Below, piece by piece: positions 36,079 through 49,035 of a DNA stretch of 64,000 bases. The notes beneath the pieces were generated by a model. That model was not told where the DNA came from. It was given only the letters and a program-made list of their open reading frames with translations, and did no database searches. Both the position numbers and the translations under genes were made by a program. This stretch comes from Pampus argenteus. Its lineage: Eukaryota > Chordata > Actinopteri > Scombriformes > Stromateidae. Position 1 is the first letter of the stretch, and each line of letters opens with the position of its first letter. The DNA is taken from contig CM072877.1 in NCBI GenBank assembly GCA_036937835.1, forward strand, positions 470,001 through 534,000, given 5' to 3'.

Positions 36079-36320
36079 GATGACACAAAGTCAGCCAGTA
36101 ACAGCTGTAACTGTGCGTTCCTCTCCAGGTCAACCTGTAGACATTATTACTTAATACACAGTCTATATCATTCTTCTTAATGTTGGGGGATTGTATGACT
36201 GGAATCAGAGGTTCTTGATCCCAAAATACGGTGATGTGTTAACCCTTTCTCAATCGGAACAGACGATCGCGATGCTGTTGATCGACATGTATAAATACCC
36301 TGTGTGTGTCAGTTTCCTTG

Positions 36321-36439
36321 GCTTACGGCCATACCACCCTGAACGAGCCCGATCTCGTCTGATCTCGCAAGCTAACTAGGGTTGGGCCTGGTTAGAACTT
36401 GCATGGGAGACCGCCTGGGAATACCAGGTGCTGTAAGCC
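36321..36439 (+). rRNA. 5S: 5S rRNA class b
   Basis: T76A (GTTAGAACTT); otherwise consensus. Confidence 0.86.
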
Positions 36440-37177
36440 TTTTCTGTGCTCTACGCAAACTGCAGAGGACGCTGCTGCCTCTTGTGTGCAGACAGAGCAA
36501 AGAGCGAACTTATTAGCTGCTTTTTCATCGGTGCCTCTTCAGAGTAAATTAATTTAACCAAACTTATATATAGACTCCAGTCACATCTATTTTCATGTCA
36601 AATAATATAGGTTACTAGATAACATTACATATTGTATGTCGCATGTCCATCATAATGTTCTTTACATTCATTAAAATGTCAACATGATTAGAAAATATGT
36701 TTTTTTTGTAAATGAAAATACTGAAACAACAATCACAAAGCTTTTATCTTTGAAATGACCCCAGGTTGTCCTTTTCATAGGCTCTTTTGTTAAATTACAT
36801 CATTTCTTAAAGCAACTAAAATCATTTCCTTCTTTGAGAAAAGAAAAAAACAACAACAAGCTCTGCACGTACCGTATTTTCAGGTAAGGTGAAAGAGAAA
36901 ATATCTAAGAAAAAACAGGTATTTTTCTACACATGGCTTGTTGGGGTTAACTGTCAAAGGAACAAATTAAAAGACTAAAACCATCACCTGTTGAATACTT
37001 CACAGGTACGTTTCAGAAGAGAACATTTAAATGTTGTATGTTTTAAGATGCCTTCCAGAGCCTGATATGATCTATACATACGTTATTTACACATGTTGAT
37101 CAAACGTGAAATAAAATACCCACAGAGGAGGAAACAGCGTCCTCTGCAGTTTGCATAGAGCAGAGAAAAAAAAAAAA

Positions 37178-37295
37178 GCTTACAGCACCTGGTATTCCCA
37201 GGCTGTCTCCCATCCAAGTACTAACCAGGCCCTAACCTGCTTAGCTTCCGAGATCAGACGAGATCGGGCGCGCTCAGGGTGGTGTGGCAGTAAGC
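37178..37295 (-). rRNA. 5S: 5S rRNA class a
   Basis: GGCTGTCTCCC and GGCAGTAAGC on the plus strand; the second changes the 5' helix I region. Confidence 0.84.
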
Positions 37296-37645
37296 GAAGG
37301 AAGCAGACACACACAGGGTATTTATAGATGCCGTAACGCCACACTCTCCCACATGTGCGGTGATTGTATATGTCGATACTGAATGGAAACACGACACCCT
37401 GACGATGACACAAAGTCAGCCAGTAACAGCTGTAACTGTGCGTTCCTCTCCAGGTCAACCTGTAGACATTATTACTTAATACACAGTCTATATCATTCTT
37501 CTTAATGTTGGGGGATTGTATGACTGGAATCAGAGGTTCTTGATCCCAAAATACGGTGATGTGTTAACCCTTTCTCAATCGGAACAGACGATCGCGATGC
37601 TGTTGATCGACATGTATAAATACCCTGTGTGTGTCAGTTTCCTTG

Positions 37646-37764
37646 GCTTACGGCCATACCACCCTGAACGAGCCCGATCTCGTCTGATCTCGCAAGCTAA
37701 CTAGGGTTGGGCCTGGTTAGTACTTGCATGGGAGACCCCCTGGGAATACCAGGTGCTGTAAGCC
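37646..37764 (+). rRNA. 5S: 5S rRNA class b
   Basis: G93C; otherwise consensus. Confidence 0.86.
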
Positions 37765-38503
37765 TTTTCTGTGCTCTACGCAAACTGCAGAGGACGCTGC
37801 TGCCTCTTGTGTGCAGACAGAGCAAAGAGCGAACTTATTAGCTGCTTTTTCATTGGTGCCTCTTCAGAGTAAATTAATTTAACCAAACTTATATATAGAC
37901 CCCAGTCACATCTATTTTCATGTCAAATAATATAGGTTACTAGATAAGATTACATATTGTATGTCGCATGTCCATCATAATGTTCTTTACATTCATTAAA
38001 ATGTCAACATGATTAGAAAATATGTTTTTTTTGTAAATGAAAATACTGAAACAACAATCACAAAGCTTTTATCTTTGAAATGACCCCAGGTTGTCCTTTT
38101 CATAGGCTCTTTTGTTAATTTACATCATTTCTTAAAGCAACTAAAATCATTTCCTTCTTTGAGAAAAGAAAAAAACAACAACAAGCTCTGCACGTACCCT
38201 ATTTTCAGGTAAGGGGAAAGAGAAAATATCTAAGAAAAAACAGGTATTTTTCTACACATGGCTTGTTGGGTTTAACTGTCAAAGGAACAAATTAAAAGAC
38301 TAAAACCATCACCTGTTGAATACTTCACAGGTACGTTTCAGAAGAGAACATTTAAATGTCGTATGTTTTAAGATGCCTTCCAGAGCCTGATATGATCTAT
38401 ACATACGTTATTTACACATGTTGATCAAACGTGAAATAAAATACCCACAGAGGAGGAAACAGCGTCCTCTGCAGTTTGCATAGAGCAGTAAAAAAAAAAA
38501 AAA

Positions 38504-38621
38504 GCATACAGCACCTGGTATTCCCAGGTAGTCTCCCATCCAAGTACTAACCAGGCCCTAACCTGCTTAGCTTCCGAGATCAGACGAGATCAGGCTCGCT
38601 CAGGGTGGTGTGGCCGTAAGC
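38504..38621 (-). rRNA. 5S: 5S rRNA class a, diverged
   Basis: Plus-strand reading has GCATACAG, GGTAGTCTCCC and ATCAGGCTCGCTC. The first would weaken helix I. Possible pseudogene. Confidence 0.75.
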
Positions 38622-38971
38622 AAAGGAAACAGACACACACAGGGTATTTATAGATGCCGTAACGCCACACTCTCTCACATGTGCGGTGATTGTATATGTC
38701 GACACTGAATGTAAACACGACACCCTGATAATGACACAAAGTCAGCCAGTAACAGCTGTAACTGTGCGTTCCTCTCCAGGTCAACCTGTAGACATTATTA
38801 CTTAATACACAGTCTATATCATTCTTCTTAATGTTGGGGCATTGTATGACTGGAATCAGAGGTTCTTGATCCCAAAATACGGTGATGTCTTAACCCTTTA
38901 TCAATCTGAACAGACGATCGCGATGCTGTTGATCGACATGTATAAATACCCTGTGTGTGTCAGTTTCCTTG

Positions 38972-39090
38972 GCTTACGGCCATACCACCCTGAACGAGTG
39001 CGAGATCGTCTGATCTCGCAAGCTAACTAGGGTTGGGCCTGGTTAGTACTTGCATGGGAGACCGCCTGGGAATACCAGGTGCTGTAGGCC
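38972..39090 (+). rRNA. 5S: 5S rRNA class b, helix III cluster variant
   Basis: Four substitutions within positions 28-34 (GAGTGCGAGATCG for GAGCCCGATCTCG), plus A116G (GTAGGC). The cluster should disrupt helix III, so this may be a pseudogene. Confidence 0.75.
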
Positions 39091-39828
39091 TTTTCTGTGC
39101 TCTACGCAAACTGCAGAGGACGCTGCTGCCTCTTGTGTGCAGACAGAGCAAAGAGCGAACTTATTAGCTGCTTTTTCATTGGTGCCTCTTCAGAGTAAAT
39201 TAGTTTAACCAAACTTATATATAGACCCCAGTCACATCTATTTTCTTGTCAAATAATATAGGTTACTAGATAAGATTACATATTGTATGTCGCATGTCCA
39301 TCATAATGTTCTTTACATTCATTAAAATGTCAACATGATTAGAAAATATGTTTTTCTTGTAAATGAAAATACTGAAACAACAATCACAAAGCTTTTATCT
39401 TTGTAATTACCCCAGGTTGTCCTGTTCATAGGCTTTTTTGTTAAATTACATCATTTCTTAAAGCAACTAAAATCATTTTCTTCTTTGAGAAAAGAAAAAA
39501 ACAACAACAAGCTCTGCACGTACCGTATTTTCAGGTAAGGGGAAAGAGAAAATATCTAAGAAAAAACAGGTATTTTTCTACACATGGCTAGTTGGGGTTA
39601 ACTGTCAAAGGAACAAATTAAAAGACTAAAACCATCACCTGTTGAATACTTCACAGGTACGTTTTAGAAGAGAACGTTTAAATGTCGTATGTTTTAAGAT
39701 GCCTTCCAGAGCCTGATATGATCTATACATAGGTTATTTACACATGTTGATCAAACGTGAAATAAAATACCCACAGAGGAGGAAACAGCGTCCTCTGCAG
39801 TTTGCATAGAGCAGTAAAAAAAAAAAAA

Positions 39829-39936
39829 GCTTACAGCACCTGGTATTCCCAGGTGGTCTCCCATCCAGGTACTAACCAGGCCCTAACCTGCTTAGCTTCC
39901 GAGATCGGGCGCGCTCAGGGTGGTGTGGCCGTAAGC
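39829..39936 (-). pseudogene. 5S class a with independent 10-nt deletion (del36-45)
   Basis: 108 nt, but here CCGAGATCGGGCG is kept and the adjacent 10 nt (about gene positions 36-45, loop C) are lost between two GAGATC repeats. A different event from the del26-35 family. Also GGTGGTCTCCC and CATCCAGG. Confidence 0.85.
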
Positions 39937-40286
39937 GAAGGAAACAGACACACACAGGGTATTTATAGATGCCGTAACGCCACACTCTCTCACATGTGCG
40001 GTGATTGTATATGTCGACACTGAATGGAAACACGACACCCTGACGATGACACAAAGTCAGCCAGTAACAGCTGTAACTGTGCGTTCCTCTCCAGGTCAAC
40101 CTGTAGACATTATTACTTAATACACAGTCTATATAATTCTTCTTAATGTTGGGGCATTGTATGACTGGAATCAGAGGTTCTTGATCCCAAAATACGGTGA
40201 TGTGTTAACCCTTTATCAATCGGAACAGACGATCGCGATGCTGTTGATCGACATGTATAAATACCCTGTGTGTGTCAGTTTCCTTG

Positions 40287-40405
40287 GCTTACGGCCATAC
40301 CACCCTGAACGAGCCCGATCTCGTCTGATCTCGCAAGCTAACTAGGGTTGGGCCTAGTTAGTACTTGCATGGGAGACCGCCTGGGAATACCAGGTGCTGT
40401 AGGCC
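40287..40405 (+). rRNA. 5S: 5S rRNA class b
   Basis: G70A (GGCCTAGTT) and A116G. Confidence 0.84.
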
Positions 40406-41156
40406 TTTTCTGTGCTCTACGCAAACTGCAGAGGACGCTGCTGCCTCTTGTGTGCAGACAGAGCAAAGAGCGAACTTATTAGCTGCTTTTTCATTGGTGC
40501 CTCTTCAGAGTAAATTAGTTTAACCAAACTTATATATAGACCCCAGTCACATCTATTTTCTTGTCAAATAATATAGGTTACTAGATAAGATTACATATTG
40601 TATGTCGCATGTCCATCATAATGTTCTTTACATTCATTAAAATGTCAACATGATTAGAAAATATGTTTTTCTTGTAAATGAAAATACTGAAACAACAATC
40701 ACAAAGCTTTTATTTTTGTAATTACCCCAGGTTGTCCTGTTCATAGGCTTTTTTGTTAAATTACATCATTTCTTAAAGCAACTAAAATCATTTTCTTCTT
40801 TGAGAAAAGAAAAAAACAACAACAAGCTCTGCACGTACCGTATTTTCAGGTAAGGGGAAAGAGAAAATATCTAAGAAAAAACAGGTATTTTTCTACACAT
40901 GGCTAGTTGGGGTTAACTGTCAAAGGAACAAATTAAAAGACTAAAACCATCACCTGTTGAATACTTCACAGGTACGTTTTAGAAGAGAACGTTTAAATGT
41001 CGTATGTTTTAAGATGCCTTCCAGAGCCTGATATGATCTATACATAGGTTATTTACACATGTTGATCAAACGTGAAATAAAATACCCACAGAGGAGGAAA
41101 CAGCGTCCTCTGCAGTTTGCATAGAGCAGTAAAAAAAAGAAAAAAGAAAAAAAAAA

Positions 41157-41274
41157 CCTTACAGCACCTGGTATTCCCAGGCGGTCTCCCATCCAAGTAC
41201 TAACCAGGCCCTAACCTGCTTAGCTTCCGAGATCAGACGAGATCGGGCGCGCTCAGGGTGGTGTGGCCGTAAGC
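41157..41274 (-). rRNA. 5S: 5S rRNA class a
   Basis: Plus strand begins CCTTACAG instead of GCTTACAG, altering the last gene base; otherwise consensus. Confidence 0.86.
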
Positions 41275-41624
41275 GACGGAAACAGACACACACAGGGTAT
41301 TTATAGATGCCGTAACGCCACACTCTCTCACATGTGCGGTGATTGTATATGTCGATGCTGAATGGAAACACGACACCCTGACGATGACACAAAGTCAGCC
41401 AGTAACAGCTGTAACTGTGCGTTCCTCTCCAGGTCAACCTGTAGACATTATTACTTAATACACAGTCTATATCATTCTTCTTAATGTTGGGGGATTGTAT
41501 GACTGGAATCAGAGGTTCTTGATCCCAAAATACGGTGATGTGTTAACCCTTTATCAATCGGAACAGACGATCGCGATGCTGTTGATCGACATGTATAAAT
41601 ACCCTGTGTGTGTCAGTTTCCTTG

Positions 41625-41743
41625 GGTTACGGCCATACCACCCTGAACGAGCCCGATCTCGTCTGATCTCGCAAGCTAACTAGGGTTGGGCCTGGTTAGT
41701 ACTTGCATGGGAGACCGCCTGGGAATACCAGGTGCTGTAAGCC
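41625..41743 (+). rRNA. 5S: 5S rRNA class b
   Basis: C2G (GGTTACGGCC), weakening the first pairs of helix I; otherwise consensus. Confidence 0.84.
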
Positions 41744-42481
41744 TTTTCTGTGCTCTACGCAAACTGCAGAGGACGCTGCTGCCTCTTGTGTACAGACAGA
41801 GCAAAGAGCGAACTTATTAGCTGCTTTTTCATTGGTGCCTCTTCAGAGTAAATTAGTTTAACCAAACTTATATATAGACCCCAGTCACATCTATTTTCAT
41901 GTCAAATAATATAGGTTACTAGATAATATTACATACTGTATGTCGCATGTCCATCATAATGTTCTTTACATTCATTAAAATGTCAACATGATTAGAAAAT
42001 ATGTTTTTCTTGTAAATGAAAATACTGAAACAACAATCACAAAGCTTTTATCTTTGAAATGACCCCAGGTTGTCCTTTTCATAGGCTTTTTTGTTAAATT
42101 GCATCATTTCCTAAAGCAACTAAAATCATTTCCTTCTTTGAGAAAAGAAAAAAACAACAACAAGCTCTGCACGTACCGTATTTTCAGGTAAGGGGAAAGA
42201 GAAAATATCTGAGAAAAAACAGGTATTTTTCTACACATGGCTTGTTGGGGTTAACTGTCAAAGGGACAAATTAAAAGACTAAAACCATCACCTGTTGAAT
42301 ACTTCACAGGTACGTTTCAGAAGAGAACATTTAAATGTTGCATGTTTTAAGATGCCTTCCAGAGCCTGATATGATCTATACATACGTTATTTACACATGT
42401 TGATCAAACGTGAAATAAAATACCCACAGAGGAGGAAACAGCGTCCTCTGCAGTTTGCATAGAGCAGTAAAAAAAAAAAAA

Positions 42482-42599
42482 GCTTACAGCACCTGGTATT
42501 CCCAGGTGGTCTCCCATCCAGGTACTAACCAGGCCCTAACCTGCTTCGCTTCCGAGATCAGTCGAGATCGGGCGCGCTCAGGGTGGTGTGGCCGTAAGC
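42482..42599 (-). rRNA. 5S: 5S rRNA class a
   Basis: GGTGGTCTCCC, CATCCAGG, CTTCGCTTCC and CAGTCGAGATC; identical set in the next unit. Confidence 0.84.
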
Positions 42600-42949
42600 G
42601 AAGGAAACAGACACACACAGGGTATTTATAGATGCCGTAACGCCACACTCTCTCACATGTGCGGTGATTGTATATGTCGACACTGAATGGAAACACGACA
42701 CCCTGACGATGACACAAAGTCAGCCAGTAACAGCTGTAACTGTGCGTTCCTCTCCAGGTCAACCTGTAGACATTATTACTTAATACACAGTCTATATCAT
42801 TCTTCTTAATGTTGGGGCATTGTATGACTGGAATCAGAGGTTCTTGATCCCAAAATACGGTGATGTGTTAACCCTTTATCAATCGGAACAGACGATCGCG
42901 ATGCTGTTGATCGACATGTATAAATACCCTGTGTGTGTCAGCTTCCTTG

Positions 42950-43068
42950 GCTTACGGCCATACCACCCTGAACGAGCCCGATCTCGTCTGATCTCGCAAG
43001 CTAACTAGGGTTGGGCCTGGTTAGTACTTGCATGGGAGACCGCCTGGGAATACCAGGTGCTGTAGGCC
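42950..43068 (+). rRNA. 5S: 5S rRNA class b
   Basis: A116G only. Upstream CAGCTTCC marker. Confidence 0.87.
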
Positions 43069-43806
43069 TTTTCTGTGCTCTACGCAAACTGCAGAGGACG
43101 CTGCTGCCTCTTGTGTGCAGACAGACCAAAGAGCGAACTTATTAGCTGCTTTTTCATTGGTGCCTCTTCAGAGTAAATTAGTTTAACCAAACTTATATAT
43201 AGACCCCAGTCACATCTATTTTCATGTCAAATAATATAGGTTACTAGATACGATTACATATTGTATGTCGCATGTCCATCATAATGTTCTTTACATTCAT
43301 TAAAATGTCAACATGATTAGAAAATATGTTTTTCTTGTAAATGAAAATACTGAAACAACAATCACAAAGCTTTTATCTTTGTAATTACCCCAGGTTGTCC
43401 TTTTCATAGGCTTTTTTGTTAAATTACATCATTTCTTAAAGCAACTAAAATCATTTTCTTCTTTGAGAAAAGAAAAAAACAACAACAAGCTCTGCACGTA
43501 CCGTATTTTCAGGTAAGGGGAAAGAGAAAATATCTAAGAAAAAACAGGTATTTTTCTACACATGGCTAGTTGGGGTTAACTGTCAAAGGAACAAATTAAA
43601 AGACTAAAACCATCACCTGTTGAATACTTCACAGGTACGTTTCAGAAGAGAACGTTTAAATGTCGTATGTTTTAAGATGCCTTCCAAAGCCTGATATGAT
43701 CTATACATACGTTATTTACACATGTTGATCAAACGTGAAATAAAATACCCACAGAGGAGGAAACAGCGTCCTCTGCAGTTTGCATAGAGCAGTAAAAAAA
43801 AAAAAA

Positions 43807-43924
43807 GCTTACAGCACCTGGTATTCCCAGGTGGTCTCCCATCCAGGTACTAACCAGGCCCTAACCTGCTTCGCTTCCGAGATCAGTCGAGATCGGGCGC
43901 GCTCAGGGTGGTGTGGCCGTAAGC
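43807..43924 (-). rRNA. 5S: 5S rRNA class a
   Basis: Same variants as the copy at 42482. Confidence 0.84.
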
Positions 43925-44274
43925 GAAGGAAACAGACACACACAGGGTATTTATAGATGCCGTAACGCCACACTCTCTCACATGTGCGGTGATTGTATAT
44001 GTCGACACTGAATGGAAACACGACACCCTGACGATGACACAAAGTCAGCCAGTAACAGCTGTAACTGTGCGTTCCTCTCCAGGTCAACCTGTAGACATTA
44101 TTACTTAATACACAGTCTATATCATTCTTCTTAATGTTGGGGCATTGTATGACTGGAATCAGAGGTTCTTGATCCCAAAATACGGTGATGTGTTAACCCT
44201 TTATCAATCGGAACAGACGATCGCGATGCTGTTGATCGACATGTATAAATACCCTGTGTGTGTCAGCTTCCTTG

Positions 44275-44393
44275 GCTTACGGCCATACCACCCTGAACGA
44301 GCCCGATCTCGTCTGATCTCGCAAGCTAACTAGGGTTGGGCCTGGTTAGTACTTGCATGGGAGACCGCCTGGGAATACCAGGTGCTGTAGGCC
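44275..44393 (+). rRNA. 5S: 5S rRNA class b
   Basis: Same as the copy at 42950 (A116G). Confidence 0.87.
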
Positions 44394-45130
44394 TTTTCTG
44401 TGCTCTACGCAAACTGCAGAGGACGCTGCTGCCTCTTGTGTGCAGACAGACCAAAGAGCGAACTTATTAGCTGCTTTTTCATTGGTGCCTCTTCAGAGTA
44501 AATTAGTTTAACCAAACTTATATATAGACCCCAGTCACATCTATTTTCATGTCAAATAATATAGGTTACTAGATACGATTACATATTGTATGTCGCATGT
44601 CCATCATAATGTTCTTTACATTCATTAAAATGTCAACATGATTAGAAAATATGTTTTTCTTGTAAATGAAAATACTGAAACAACAATCACAAAGCTTTTA
44701 TCTTTGTAATTACCCCAGGTTGTCCTTTTCATAGGCTTTTTTGTTAAATTACATCATTTCTTAAAGCAACTAAAATCATTTTCTTCTTTGAGAAAAGAAA
44801 AAAACAACAACAAGCTCTGCACGTACCGTATTTTCAGGTAAGGGGAAAGAGAAAATATCTAAGAAAAAACAGGTATTTTTCTACACATGGCTAGTTGGGG
44901 TTAACTGTCAAAGGAACAAATTAAAAGACTAAAACCATCACCTGTTGAATACTTCACAGGTACGTTTCAGAAGAGAACGTTTAAATGTCGTATGTTTTAA
45001 GATGCCTTCCAAAGCCTGATATGATCTATACATACGTTATTTACACATGTTGATCAAACGTGAAATAAAATACCCACAGAGGAGGAAACAGCGTCCTCTG
45101 CAGTTTGCATAGAGCAGTAAAAAAAAAAAA

Positions 45131-45248
45131 GCTTACAGCACCTGGTATTCCCAGGTGGTCTCCCATCCAGGTACTAACCAGGCCCTAACCTGCTTAGCTT
45201 CCGAGATCAGACGAGATCGGGCGCGCTCAGGGTGGTGTGGCCATAAGC
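45131..45248 (-). rRNA. 5S: 5S rRNA class a
   Basis: GGTGGTCTCCC, CATCCAGG and GGCCATAAGC on the plus strand. Confidence 0.85.
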
Positions 45249-45598
45249 GAAGGAAACAGACACACACAGGGTATTTATAGATGCCGTAACGCCACACTCT
45301 CTCACATGTGCGGTGATTGTATATGTCGACACTGAATGGAAACACGACACCCTGACGATGACACAAAGTCAGCCAGTAACAGCTGTAACTGTGCGTTCCT
45401 CTCCAGGTCAACCTGTAGACATTATTACTTAATACACAGTCTATATCATTCTTCTTAATGTTGGGGGATTGTATGACTGGAATCAGAGGTTCTTGATCCC
45501 AAAATACGGTGATGTGTTAACCCTTTATCAATCGGAACAGACGATCGCGATGCTGTTGATCGACATGTATAAATACCCTGTGTGTGTCAGTTTCCTTG

Positions 45599-45717
45599 GC
45601 TTACGGCCATACCACCCTGAACGAGCCCGATCTCGTCTGATCTCGCAAGCTAACTAGGGTTGGGCCTGGTTAGTACTTGCATGGGAGACCGCCTGGGAAT
45701 ACCAGGTGCTGTAAGCC
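45599..45717 (+). rRNA. 5S: 5S rRNA class b
   Basis: Class-b consensus. Confidence 0.88.
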
Positions 45718-46468
45718 TTTTCTGTGCTCTACGCAAACTGCAGAGGACGCTGCTGCCTCTTGTGTGCAGACAGAGCAAAGAGCGAACTTATTAGCTGCTT
45801 TTTCATTGGTGCCTCTTCAGAGTAAATTAGTTTAACCAAACTTATATATAGACCGCAGTCACATCTATTTTCATGTCAAATAATATAGGTTACTAGATAA
45901 GATTACATATTGTATGTCGCATGTCCATCATAATGTTCTTTACATTCATTAAAATGTCAACATGATTAGAAAATATGTTTTTCTTGTAAATGAAAATACT
46001 GAAACAACAATCACAAAGCTTTTATCTTTGTAATTACCCCAGGTTGTCCTTTTCATAGGCTCTTTTGTTAAATTACATCATTTCTTAAAGCAACTAAAAT
46101 CATTTCCTTCTTTGAGAAAAGAAAAAAACAACAACAAGCTCTGCACGTACCGTATTTTCAGGTAAGGGGAAAGAGAAAATATCTAAGAAAAAACAGGTAT
46201 TTTTCTACACATGGCTAGTTGGGGTTAACTGTCAAAGGAACAAATTAAAAGACTAAAACCATCACCTGTTGAATACTTCACAGGTACGTTTCAGAAGAGA
46301 ACGTTTAAATGTCGTATGTTTTAAGATGCCTTCCAAAGCCTGATATGATCTATACATACGTTATTTACACATGTTGATCAAACGTGAAATAAAATACCCA
46401 CAGAGGAGGAAACAGCGTCCTCTGCAGTTTGCATAGAGCAGTAAAAAAAAGAAAAAAGAAAAAAAAAA

Positions 46469-46586
46469 GCTTACAGCACCTGGTATTCCCAGGCGGTTTC
46501 CCATCCAAGTACTAACCAGGCCCTAACCTGCTTAGCCTCCGAGATCAGACGAGATCTGGCACGCTCAGGGTGGTGTGGCCGTAAGC
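46469..46586 (-). rRNA. 5S: 5S rRNA class a, diverged
   Basis: GGTTTCCC, TTAGCCTCCG and GATCTGGCACGCTC on the plus strand. Confidence 0.82.
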
Positions 46587-46937
46587 GAAGGAAACAGACA
46601 CACACAGGGTATTTATAGATGCCGTAACGCCACACTCTCTCACATGTGCGGTGATTGTATATGTCGATACTGAATGGAAACACGACACCCTGACGATGAC
46701 ACAAAGTCAGCCAGTAACAGCTGTAACTGTGCGTTCCTCTCCAGGTCAACCTGTAGACATTATTACTTAATACACAGTCTATATCATTCTTCTTAATGTT
46801 GGGGGATTGTATGACTGGAATCAGAGGTTCTTGATCCCAAAATACGGTGATGTGTTAACCCATTTATCAATCGGAACAGACGATCGCGATGCTGTTGATC
46901 GACATGTATAAATACCCTGTGTGTGTCAGTTTCCTTG

Positions 46938-47056
46938 GCTTACGGCCATACCACCCTGAACGAGCCCGATCTCGTCTGATCTCGCAAGCTAACTAGGGTT
47001 GGGCCTGGTTAGTACTTGCATGGGAGACCGCCTGGGAATACCAGGTGCTGTAGGCC
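46938..47056 (+). rRNA. 5S: 5S rRNA class b
   Basis: A116G. The spacer has a 1-nt insertion (AACCCATTTATC). Confidence 0.87.
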
Positions 47057-47793
47057 TTTTCTGTGCTCTACGCAAACTGCAGAGGACGCTGCTGCCTCTT
47101 GTGTGCAGACAGAGCAAAGAGCGAACTTATTAGCTGCTTTTTCATTGGTGCCTCTTCAGAGTAAATTAGTTTAACCAAACTTATATATAGACCCCAGTCA
47201 CATCTATTTTCATGTCAAATAATATAGGTTACTAGATAAGATTACATATTGTATGTCGCATTTCCATCATAATGTTCTTTACATTCATTAAAATGTCAAC
47301 ATGATTAGAAAATATGTTTTTCTTGTAAATGAAAATACTGAAACAACAATCACAAAGCTTTTATCTTTGTAATTACCCCAGGTTGTCCTTTTCATAGGCT
47401 CTTTTGTTAAATTACATCATTTCTTAAAGCAACTAAAATCATTTCCTTCTTTGAGAAAAGAAAAAAACAACAACAAGCTCTGCACGTACCGTATTTTCAG
47501 GTAAGGGAAAGAGAAAATATCTAAGAAAAAACAGGTATTTTTCCACACATGGCTAGTTGGGGTTAACTGTCAAAGGAACAAATTAAAAGACTAAAACCAT
47601 CACCTGTTGAATACTTCACAGGTACGTTTCAGAAGAGAACGTTTAAATGTCGTATGTTTTAAGATGCCTTCCAAAGCCTGATATGATCTATACATACGTT
47701 ATTTACACATGTTGATCAAACGTGAAATAAAATACCCACAGAGGAGGAAACAGCGTCCTCTGCAGTTTGCATAGAGCAGTAAAAAAAAAAAAA

Positions 47794-47911
47794 GCTTACA
47801 GCACCTGGTATTCCCAGTCGGTCTCCCATCCAGGTACTAACCAGGCCCTAACCTGCTTAGCTTCCGAGATCAGACAAGATCGGGCGCGCTCAGGGTGGTG
47901 TGGCCGTTAGC
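47794..47911 (-). rRNA. 5S: 5S rRNA class a
   Basis: CCAGTCGGTC, CATCCAGG, GACAAGATC and GGCCGTTAGC. The last weakens helix I. Confidence 0.8.
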
Positions 47912-48261
47912 GAAGGAAACAGACACACACAGGGTATTTATAGATGCCGTAACGCCACACTCTCTCACATGTGCGGTGATTGTATATGTCGACACTGAAT
48001 GGAAACACGACACCCTGACGATGACACAAAGTCAGCCAGTAACAGCTGTAACTGTGCGTTCCTCTCCAGGTCAACCTGTAGACATTATTACTTAATACAC
48101 AGTCTATATCATTCTTCTTAATGTTGGGGCATTGTATGACTGGAATCAGAGGTTCTTGATCCCAAAATACGGTGATGTGTTAACCCTTTATCAATCGGAA
48201 CAGACGATCGCGATGCTGTTGATCGACATGTATAAATACCCTGTGTGTGTCAGTTTCCTTG

Positions 48262-48292
48262 GCTTACGGCCATACCACCCTGAACGAGCCCG
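48262..48292 (+). pseudogene. 5' part of a 5S gene split by a LINE
   Basis: Nucleotides 1-31 of a class-b 5S, ending at GAACGAGCCCG where the Tx1-type LINE begins. The TATA box is intact but the internal promoter lies 3.1 kb away, so the gene is dead. Confidence 0.92.
48283..48292 (+). repeat. Target site duplication, left (approximate)
   Basis: GAACGAGCCC at the 5' junction, 5S positions 21-30; it is repeated in slightly altered form after the poly-A at 51413. Exact edge is ambiguous by 1-2 nt because the element begins with G-rich sequence. Confidence 0.75.
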
Positions 48293-48293
48293 G

Positions 48294-49034
48294 AGGAGGA
48301 GGTCGGAGGGGACAATGATGTGGAGGGGGTGGAGGAAGAGAATGGCGGAGAATGAAGACGGTTACAGCATGGAGAATTATATAGAGGTGAAGATGGAGCT
48401 CCAGAGGTATGAGACAGAGAAGTGCAGGGGCGCAATTTTACGGAGCAAGGCACAATATGCAGTGGAGGGAGAAAGGTGCACAGCCTACTTTTTAGGTTTG
48501 GAAAAGAGTAAGCAAAGTAGGACATATATACATGAAATTAGGAATGGGGAGGGGGAGGTAATAGGAGATTATGTGGGCATACTGGAAAGGGTGCAGGAGT
48601 TTTATAGGGAATTATATAAGGGGGGTGGATTGGAGGAGGATAGTATGGTGGAGGTACTGGATAGTGTGGAGAGTAAGCTGTGCACAGAGGATAGCGAGTG
48701 GTGTGACAGAGACATAAATAGGGAGGAGGTGATGGAGGCAATTCAGGGGCTGAAAAGTGGAAAGAGCCCAGGGAGCGATGGGATAGGAATTGAATTGTAT
48801 AAAGTGCACAAAGAGGTGATGGCAACAATGCTGGTGGAGGTTTTTCGAGAAATTGAGAGGACCGGGATGGTGCAGAATAGGATGTTGGAGGGGGTGATCA
48901 CTTTGGTTTTTAAGAGGAAGGGAAGTAGGCTGGATTTGCAGAATTATAGGCCCATAAGCTTGCTGAATGTGGATTATAAAATTTTGGCCAAGGTATTAGC
49001 AAACAGAATAAAACGAGTAATAGGGGATAATTAA
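48294..49034 (+). pseudogene. LINE ORF2 fragment A: RT N-terminal part
   Basis: About 246 codons in frame until TAA at 49032. It has the pre-RT linker (AYFLGLEKSKQSR, EFYRELYKGG), LKSGKSPGSDGI (RT motif 1 area) and VFKRKGSRLDLQNYRPISLLN with YKILAKVLANRIK (motif 2 area). The frame then shifts by one. An upstream open frame reaching 48132 is spacer and 5S sequence read by chance and is not part of the protein. Confidence 0.85.
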
Positions 49035-49035
49035 A

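Larger units (their letters stand above)
42482..45130. repeat. Two near-identical adjacent units
   Basis: Units starting at 42482 and 43807 (1,325 bp apart) share all private variants seen: CTTCGCTTCC, CAGTCGAG, CAGCTTCC, CAGACCAAAG and AGATACGATT. The next unit (45131) lacks them. A single-unit tandem duplication is the simplest reading. Confidence 0.85.

Noticed and set aside
13806..36439. Whole multi-copy L2 region as an assembly artefact
   Set aside because: Copies differ in junction type, CT-tract length and codons, so they are not simple duplicates of one read; but this cannot be excluded without long reads.
48132..48293. N-terminal 54 codons of the 300-codon frame as part of the LINE protein
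   Set aside because: This part is spacer and 5S sequence identical to other units; the frame joins the LINE by chance at the insertion point.
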